From NCBI GenBank assembly GCA_964415395.1, contig CAYPZU010000043.1:1-18511 (forward strand): a stretch of DNA of 18,511 nt. Reading direction: 5' to 3'. The notes beneath the pieces were generated by a model. That model was not told where the DNA came from, did not search any database, and saw nothing but the letters and a program-made list of their open reading frames with translations. The translations under genes were made by a program, and so were the position numbers. Source of the stretch: CAYPZU01 sp964415395 (GTDB lineage: Bacteria > Chlamydiota > Chlamydiia > Chlamydiales > SM23-39). Shown here one piece after another: positions 13,849 through 18,511 of this stretch (positions are counted from its first letter, which is position 1; every line of letters starts with the position of its first letter).

Positions 13849-15438
13849 ATGAAGACGATGAATAAAGTGGCCAGGCTGCCGGAGAACGTGATCAACCAGA
13901 TCGCGGCGGGAGAAGTGGTTGAAAACCCCGCTTCGATCGTGAAGGAGCTGGTGGAAAACAGTTTGGATGCCGGGGCACGCCGGATCGCGGTCGAGATCAA
14001 AGGGGGAGGGCTCCAGCTCGTTCGCGTCGAGGACGACGGCTGCGGGATGGAGAAAGAGGATGCGCTGCTGGCTTTAGAGCGGCATGCCACGTCGAAGATC
14101 CGCTCGATTGACGATTTGGAAACGCTCGGGACGATGGGCTTTCGGGGCGAGGCGCTGGCAGCGATCGCAGCGGTGTCCCATTTCGAGCTGAAGACCTCCG
14201 CAGGCGGCGAGGCGGCGCGGATTGCCGTCGATGGGGGGCTCGTTTCGGCAGTAGAAATTTGCGCCCGGAATCAGGGGACGACTGTCGAGGTGCGCTCGCT
14301 TTTCTACAACGTCCCCGCGCGGAAGAAATTCCAGAAATCGACAGGGTCTTGCACGGCGGCTGTTGTGAAAGCGGTCGAGACGATCGCGCTCGCTCATCCG
14401 GAGATTTATCTTTCGCTTCTTTGCGACGGAAAGAGCGTGGTGGATGCGAGGCCGGCCGGCCCGAAAGAACGGGTTGAGGAGATTGCAGGCAGGCAGGATC
14501 GGGAAGTCTTTTTTGAGAAGGACGGCCTTGTCGTGCGGGGCTTTCTCTCCGCGCCTGAAAGCGCGGGGCAAACCCGAGCCGGGCAGCATCTTTACATCAA
14601 CCGGCGTCCGATTTTTTCTCCGCTGATTTCCAAAGCGGTCAAGCAGGGATTCGGCACGCGGATTGAAGAGAAATCCCATCCGGCCTTCGTTCTGTTTTTG
14701 GAAATTCCTCCCTCTTACGTGGATGTGAACGTCCACCCGCAAAAGAAAGAAGCCCGTTTTCGGGAGGAGGCGAAAATCTTCCGCCTGTTCGAAGAGGCGG
14801 TCGGCTCCGCCTTCGGCGGGATGCCCGAATTTGCGGCCCCGTTCACCTTTTCGCCTCTCCCGGAATTTTCCCTGGCGGAAGAGGCTCCTCTCATGCATCT
14901 GCAGTTCTCCGCTCCGAGTTTGCCTCTTTCTTTTCCAGAGAGGATTCTGGGGCTTTCGGGAGGATATTTGCTGCTCCAGAAGGAGCGGTGGATCCTCGTC
15001 GATTTAAGGGCGGCGCAGGCGCGGGTGCTTCTCGAGGCGATGGAGGAGAAGAAAGAGACGCCCCAGGCGCTGATTTGGCCGCTCGAGATCGAGCTCAGCC
15101 GCGAAGAAGCAGCCGAAGGGGAAAGGATCGCTGAAGAATTGAAAGAAATGGGAATCGAAGCGCGCTTTCTCGGGCCGCGCACTCTCGCGGTCGACGCTTT
15201 GCCCCCCGCACTTGACGCGGCCGATTTTCCTCTTTTTTTCGCTGCCTGGAAAGAGGGAAAGAAATGGCCGGCCTCGATCGTCCGCTTCGCTCGGACGGCG
15301 AAACGGAATTTCACGATGGAGCAGGCGTCGCTGATCTGGAGCCGCCTCAAGGCGTGCAAAGAGCCGCTCTACGATCCATCGGGCAAAAAAACGTTCCGCG
15401 AACTGGCTGAAGCCGATTTGGAGAAACTGCTCGTATGA
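13849..15438 (+). CDS. mutL: DNA mismatch repair protein MutL
   Basis: MutL links mismatch recognition by MutS to repair. In 529 residues the N-terminal GHKL ATPase is complete: INQIAAGEVVENPASIVKEL, Glu33 and Asn37 in KELVENSLDAGA, DDGCGM (62-67), RHATSKI, GFRGEALAAI (98-107), the FYNVPARKKF block, and DVNVHPQKKEARF. The C-terminal dimerisation domain (about 365-529) is present, but the endonuclease motif DQHA is replaced (VDLRAAQAR, 384-392) and the CPHGRP-type metal motif reads CKEPLYDP, so nicking activity is unlikely. I chose the ATG at 13849 because homology starts there; the open frame runs further upstream inside the antisense of the MOMP-like gene, which is not coding. The stop overlaps the pepP start as ATGA. 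Confidence 0.95.
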   Translation: MKTMNKVARLPENVINQIAAGEVVENPASIVKELVENSLDAGARRIAVEIKGGGLQLVRVEDDGCGMEKEDALLALERHATSKIRSIDDLETLGTMGFRGEALAAIAAVSHFELKTSAGGEAARIAVDGGLVSAVEICARNQGTTVEVRSLFYNVPARKKFQKSTGSCTAAVVKAVETIALAHPEIYLSLLCDGKSVVDARPAGPKERVEEIAGRQDREVFFEKDGLVVRGFLSAPESAGQTRAGQHLYINRRPIFSPLISKAVKQGFGTRIEEKSHPAFVLFLEIPPSYVDVNVHPQKKEARFREEAKIFRLFEEAVGSAFGGMPEFAAPFTFSPLPEFSLAEEAPLMHLQFSAPSLPLSFPERILGLSGGYLLLQKERWILVDLRAAQARVLLEAMEEKKETPQALIWPLEIELSREEAAEGERIAEELKEMGIEARFLGPRTLAVDALPPALDAADFPLFFAAWKEGKKWPASIVRFARTAKRNFTMEQASLIWSRLKACKEPLYDPSGKKTFRELAEADLEKLLV

Positions 15439-16469
15439 ATGACTCCCGGATCAAAAAACTTGTTTTCTCGCTGACAGGCATCGATGGGATTTTAATCGAC
15501 AGCCCTTCCGATCTGCTCTATCTGACAGGGCTGTCTCTATCGAAGGGACGGCTGTGGGCGGATGGGGCCGGGGCCAAACTCTTCGTCGACGGCCGCTATT
15601 TCGGGAGGGCGAAAAAAGAAGCGCCCTGCGAAGTGCTTCCGTTCGATGAAAAGCATTTAACTCAGACGCTTCAGGGGGCCAGGCGGATCGGCTACGACAG
15701 CGCGTTTTTAACGTGCGAACAGTTTCAGATCGTGAAGAGATTCGCTCCCGGGGCCGACTGGGTTCCCGCGCCGCGGCCGCTGAAGGAGCTGCGGATGGTG
15801 AAAGACGGCGGGGAGATTGCGGCTCTGAAAAAAGCGGCGAAGCTCACCTGGGAAGGGTATCAGAGCATCCTGCCGAAGCTGGAGCTCGGCGTTTCAGAGA
15901 TCGAGATCGCCGCTGAATTCGAATATTTTTGCCGAAAGAACGGCGCCGCCGGATTTTCGTTCGACTCGATTCTTGCGTTTGGGGAGAACAGCGCCTATCC
16001 CCATTATCGGGCAGGCAATTCCACTCTCCAGGACGGACAGATCGTTTTGGCCGACGTCGGCGCGATCGTAGGCGGCTATAGAGGCGACATGACCCGCGTC
16101 TTTTTTTTCGGCAAGCCGAACCCGACGCTGAAATTTTTCCACGAGCTGGTTGTCCGCGCGCAGAATAAGGCAGTTCAGGCTGTCCGCCCGGGCGTCAGGC
16201 TCGGCGAACTGGATGAAATCGTGCGCGAAGAATTCAGGAAGGAAGGGGTGGAGAAGCTCTACACCCACAGCCTTGGCCACGGGATTGGGCTGGAGACGCA
16301 CGAATATCCGCTGATCCGCTTCGACAATGAAGATAAGGAATTGATTCTCAAAAGCGGAATGGTCTTTACGATCGAGCCGGGCCTCTACAAGGAAGGTTTA
16401 GGAGGCGTAAGATATGAGGATATGATATGGGTAACTGAGAATGGGTGTGAAAATTTCTTTGCACCCTAG
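15435..16469 (+). CDS. pepP: Xaa-Pro aminopeptidase (M24B)
   Basis: A cytoplasmic metallopeptidase that removes an N-terminal residue preceding proline, helping peptide recycling. In 344 residues there is a short creatinase-type N-terminal domain (about 1-118) and a pita-bread catalytic domain. The five metal ligands are in place: Asp207 and Asp218 (ADVGAIVGGYRGDMTRVF), His282 (HSLGHGIGLETHE), Glu314 (FTIEPGLY) and Glu328 (GGVRYEDM). The start ATG overlaps the mutL stop by 4 nt (ATGA), implying translational coupling. From memory, mutL-pepP is also a neighbour pair in Chlamydia. It is shorter than E. coli PepP (about 440 residues) because the N-terminal domain is reduced, as in other chlamydial enzymes. 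Confidence 0.93.
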   Translation: MNDSRIKKLVFSLTGIDGILIDSPSDLLYLTGLSLSKGRLWADGAGAKLFVDGRYFGRAKKEAPCEVLPFDEKHLTQTLQGARRIGYDSAFLTCEQFQIVKRFAPGADWVPAPRPLKELRMVKDGGEIAALKKAAKLTWEGYQSILPKLELGVSEIEIAAEFEYFCRKNGAAGFSFDSILAFGENSAYPHYRAGNSTLQDGQIVLADVGAIVGGYRGDMTRVFFFGKPNPTLKFFHELVVRAQNKAVQAVRPGVRLGELDEIVREEFRKEGVEKLYTHSLGHGIGLETHEYPLIRFDNEDKELILKSGMVFTIEPGLYKEGLGGVRYEDMIWVTENGCENFFAP

Positions 16470-16496
16470 GTGGTAAATATTTTATCCTCTCGGCCC

Positions 16497-18266
16497 ATGT
16501 TAAGTTTCAGAAAAAAAATCCTCATTAGCGATCTGATCCTCTTCTTCGTCTTTCTCGCTCTGCTGTTTCCTTTTGTCGAGCGGACTGTGGGGAATATCAT
16601 GCGCAACTCGCTCGAGAACCGGGCGACGCAGCTCATCGCCAAGCTCGAGACGGCCCACGACGTCGAAGGGATGGCCGACATCATCCAGAACGAGGATATT
16701 TTTCTCTTCCAGTGGCTGACGCTTCTCGACTCAAGCGGCAAAGTCCTTTACGACACCCAGATGTCGCGGCTGCGCGAAAAAGGCTTCTTCTCCACAAGTC
16801 TTGAGGAGAATCCTGAGATCCAGGAGGCGATCCACTACGGACGGGGCTACAACGAGAGCTATTCCGATTTCTTCAAGGAGAGTTTCGCTTTTGTCGCCAT
16901 GTCGTTTGAGGCGAACGGACAGAAATACATCCTCCGAACCGGATTCCCTTTCCATGAAATCCGCGAGCTGACGGTCGATTTCGAGGTGGGATTCCTGATG
17001 CTCGGCACCTTCATCCTCCTCCTTTACAGCGTCATGACCTGGGCGATCATCCACCGGCTCACTCAGCCGATCCAGCAGATCATCGAAGCGATCATGCCCT
17101 ATCAGGAAGGGCGCGAGGAATTTCTGCCGAAGATCAAATTGCGCCAAGCCGTGCAGGGCGACGATTTCAGCAAGCTCGCATTCACTTTGAATTCCCTGTC
17201 GGAGAGAATCCAGAAGCAGATCGAGAATTTGATCCGGCAGAAAAAAGAGACCGAGGAGATCCTTGATTCTTTGGGAGAAGGGGTCGTCGGCCTCGACACG
17301 AGCGCCAAGGTCACCTACGCCAATCAGACAGCGTGCCGGATGCTCGGCGTGGCGCAGGATGCGATGATGAACGAATCGCTCGACCAGATCAAGACGCGCC
17401 ATCCGGATCTCTCGAAAAAATCGCATGAGACGGTTCTCCAGGCGCTCCAGACCTCCGAGCCGATTGTCCAGACCTGGACCCGCGGCGAAGGGGGGCGGCT
17501 CTATCTCGACCTGATCTCGGCTCCTCTCGCCCACCAGAATGGCGCCATCCTCGTGATCCAGGATAAAACCTCAGATTACAAAGTGCTCGAAATGGGCAAA
17601 GACTTCATCGCGAACGCCTCGCATGAGCTGCGCACGCCGATCACGATCATCCGGGGATTCGCCGAAACGCTGCAGGATCTTCCCGACCTCAAACAGGATA
17701 TGCTGCATGAGATCACAGAGAAAATCGTCAAAACGTGCGGACGCCTCGACAAGCTTGTCAAGAGCCTGCTGACTCTATCCGATATCGAAAACCTTTCCCA
17801 GGACAAGCTCCGGCCCGTCGATCTGGCTCTCCTCGTCGAAAACTCGATGAGCCTGCTCCGCACCGCGCATCCTGGCGTCGATCTCGTTTTCCAGAGCGAG
17901 ATGCCTCGCGCCATCATTGCTGCCGACAGCGACCTGATCGATCTGGCGGTGATCAACCTGCTGGAAAATGCGGTGAAATATTCTCCCCCGCCGGCCCACA
18001 TTGAAATGACTCTCAAGCGCGCAGGCAACGAAGTGCAGCTGATCATCTCCGACCGCGGGATCGGGATTCCGGAGGCCGATCTGCCTCACATCTTCGACCG
18101 CTTCTATACAGTCGACAAAGCCCGCTCGCGCAAATCAGGCGGCGCGGGGCTGGGGCTTTCGATCGTGAAAACCGTGATGCAGAAGCACCGCGGCCACATC
18201 GCAGTCGCCTCCCAGCTCGGCAAAGGAACCGTCTTCACCCTCTCCTTCCCCCTCAAATCCACCTAA
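16497..18266 (+). CDS. PhoR-like membrane sensor histidine kinase (HAMP-PAS-HisKA-HATPase)
   Basis: A two-component sensor kinase of 589 residues. Order seen: TM1 (about 10-30), an extracytoplasmic sensor region (about 31-160), TM2 (about 163-185), HAMP (from HRLTQPIQQI), and a coiled segment. A PAS domain follows (EILDSLGEGVVGLDTSAKVT onward, about 255-360). HisKA carries the phospho-acceptor His376 in ASHELRTPITIIRGF. The ATPase has an N box with Asn491 (LLENAVKYSP), G1 DRGIGIP (519-525), the F box and G2 GGAGLGLSIVK. This layout matches PhoR/WalK-type kinases. No response regulator gene lies in the window. The start is the ATG at 16497, 27 nt after pepP; a GTG at 16470 would add 9 residues. 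It is probably transcribed with mutL-pepP. The signal sensed is unknown. Confidence 0.92.
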   Translation: MLSFRKKILISDLILFFVFLALLFPFVERTVGNIMRNSLENRATQLIAKLETAHDVEGMADIIQNEDIFLFQWLTLLDSSGKVLYDTQMSRLREKGFFSTSLEENPEIQEAIHYGRGYNESYSDFFKESFAFVAMSFEANGQKYILRTGFPFHEIRELTVDFEVGFLMLGTFILLLYSVMTWAIIHRLTQPIQQIIEAIMPYQEGREEFLPKIKLRQAVQGDDFSKLAFTLNSLSERIQKQIENLIRQKKETEEILDSLGEGVVGLDTSAKVTYANQTACRMLGVAQDAMMNESLDQIKTRHPDLSKKSHETVLQALQTSEPIVQTWTRGEGGRLYLDLISAPLAHQNGAILVIQDKTSDYKVLEMGKDFIANASHELRTPITIIRGFAETLQDLPDLKQDMLHEITEKIVKTCGRLDKLVKSLLTLSDIENLSQDKLRPVDLALLVENSMSLLRTAHPGVDLVFQSEMPRAIIAADSDLIDLAVINLLENAVKYSPPPAHIEMTLKRAGNEVQLIISDRGIGIPEADLPHIFDRFYTVDKARSRKSGGAGLGLSIVKTVMQKHRGHIAVASQLGKGTVFTLSFPLKST

Positions 18267-18282
18267 ATTTTAGATAAGAAAT

Positions 18283-18449
18283 AACAGGATGCGGCTCGCG
18301 CTGCGAGCCTTCAGGATCAGGCATGATAAACCCACCCCAAAAATGATGCATTTTTGGGGACCCCGGGACAGGATAAACATTTTCAAACCGGGCTCAGCCC
18401 CTAAATTGGGGCTGGCTGTGTGAATCACACAGCTGCGGACTCCGTCCGC
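18283..18449. repeat. Modular palindromic repeat, copy C, with five consecutive hairpins
   Basis: Perfect hairpins in order: GGCTCGC 18293-18299 / GCGAGCC 18303-18309; CCCCAAAAATG 18335-18345 / CATTTTTGGGG 18349-18359; AGCCCC 18396-18401 / GGGGCT 18408-18413; GCTGTGTG 18415-18422 / CACACAGC 18426-18433; GCGGAC 18435-18440 / GTCCGC 18444-18449. Most loops are 3 nt. CAGGAT words (reverse of ATCCTG) at 18285-18290, 18312-18317 and 18369-18374, and GGCATGAT at 18320-18327, separate the first hairpins. Read on the minus strand, the second hairpin keeps the frame CCCGGGG-T-CCCC...GGGGTGGG of copy A. Confidence 0.65.
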
Positions 18450-18511
18450 GCCCGGAAATCAAGCTCACCCACTGCCTTTCGAAATAGGACCAAATAATCT
18501 TTGCTCTAGTC
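18450..18511. other. End of window, no gene seen
   Basis: Sixty-two bases after the last hairpin with no open frame, RNA gene or promoter that can be supported. Confidence 0.3.

Noticed and set aside
18450..18511. Possible tRNA or small RNA at the window end
   Set aside because: No cloverleaf pairing or conserved TTCGA-type T-loop arrangement could be found.

Overview
The window looks like chromosome from a member of the Chlamydiota outside the genus Chlamydia. Three things point there. Enolase lies close to a membrane-anchored RsbU phosphatase, and mutL overlaps pepP; both neighbourhoods are, as I recall, also found in Chlamydia genomes. There is a short Lys/Arg-rich histone-like protein. 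There is also a MOMP-like outer-membrane protein whose mature start resembles the chlamydial major porins. Coding DNA is GC-rich by eye (mid-50s percent), which is high for the phylum, while several gaps are AT-rich. The species cannot be named from this.

Layout. (1) 170-727: a small papain/C39-like cysteine-protease-fold protein. (2) A minus-strand run trmH-rsgA-eno-glycosyltransferase (4767 down to 720), tightly packed with ATGA, 8-nt and near-zero junctions, so probably one operon of ribosome maturation, glycolysis and surface glycosylation genes. (3) rsbU (4778-6385), divergent from trmH with only 10 nt between starts; a good sigma-70-type promoter lies inside the trmH coding region. (4) An unrecognised Ser/Pro-leading membrane protein (7661-6372) with a clear promoter. 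(5) A histone-like gene (8107-8271) and a convergent Fic-domain protein (9276-8284). (6) An unrecognised small protein (9393-9812) behind a strong promoter, then an MHS-type MFS symporter with a TTG start. (7) An AT-rich scar (11236-11618) holding the 5' end of a DUF4160 gene and the 3' end of a DUF2442 gene, joined by a 189-bp inverted-repeat element. (8) A minus-strand pair: MOMP-like protein and CCA-adding/poly(A) polymerase-type enzyme. (9) A plus-strand run: mutL-pepP-PhoR-like sensor kinase. (10) A hairpin-rich gap to the window end.

The most unusual signal is non-coding. Three gaps (about 7865-8033, 11631-11715, 18283-18449) carry a modular palindromic repeat: short words of the form ATCNTG(C/T)C separated by different perfect or near-perfect hairpins. 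Two copies share a CCCGGGG/CCCC...GGGGTGGG frame with a CAT loop, and the stem differences between them are partly compensatory. The second notable signal is the broken DUF4160/DUF2442 cassette. Third is a Fic protein that keeps the catalytic HPFxDGNGR motif but seems to lack the inhibitory glutamate. No tRNA, rRNA, CRISPR array or complete insertion sequence was seen.
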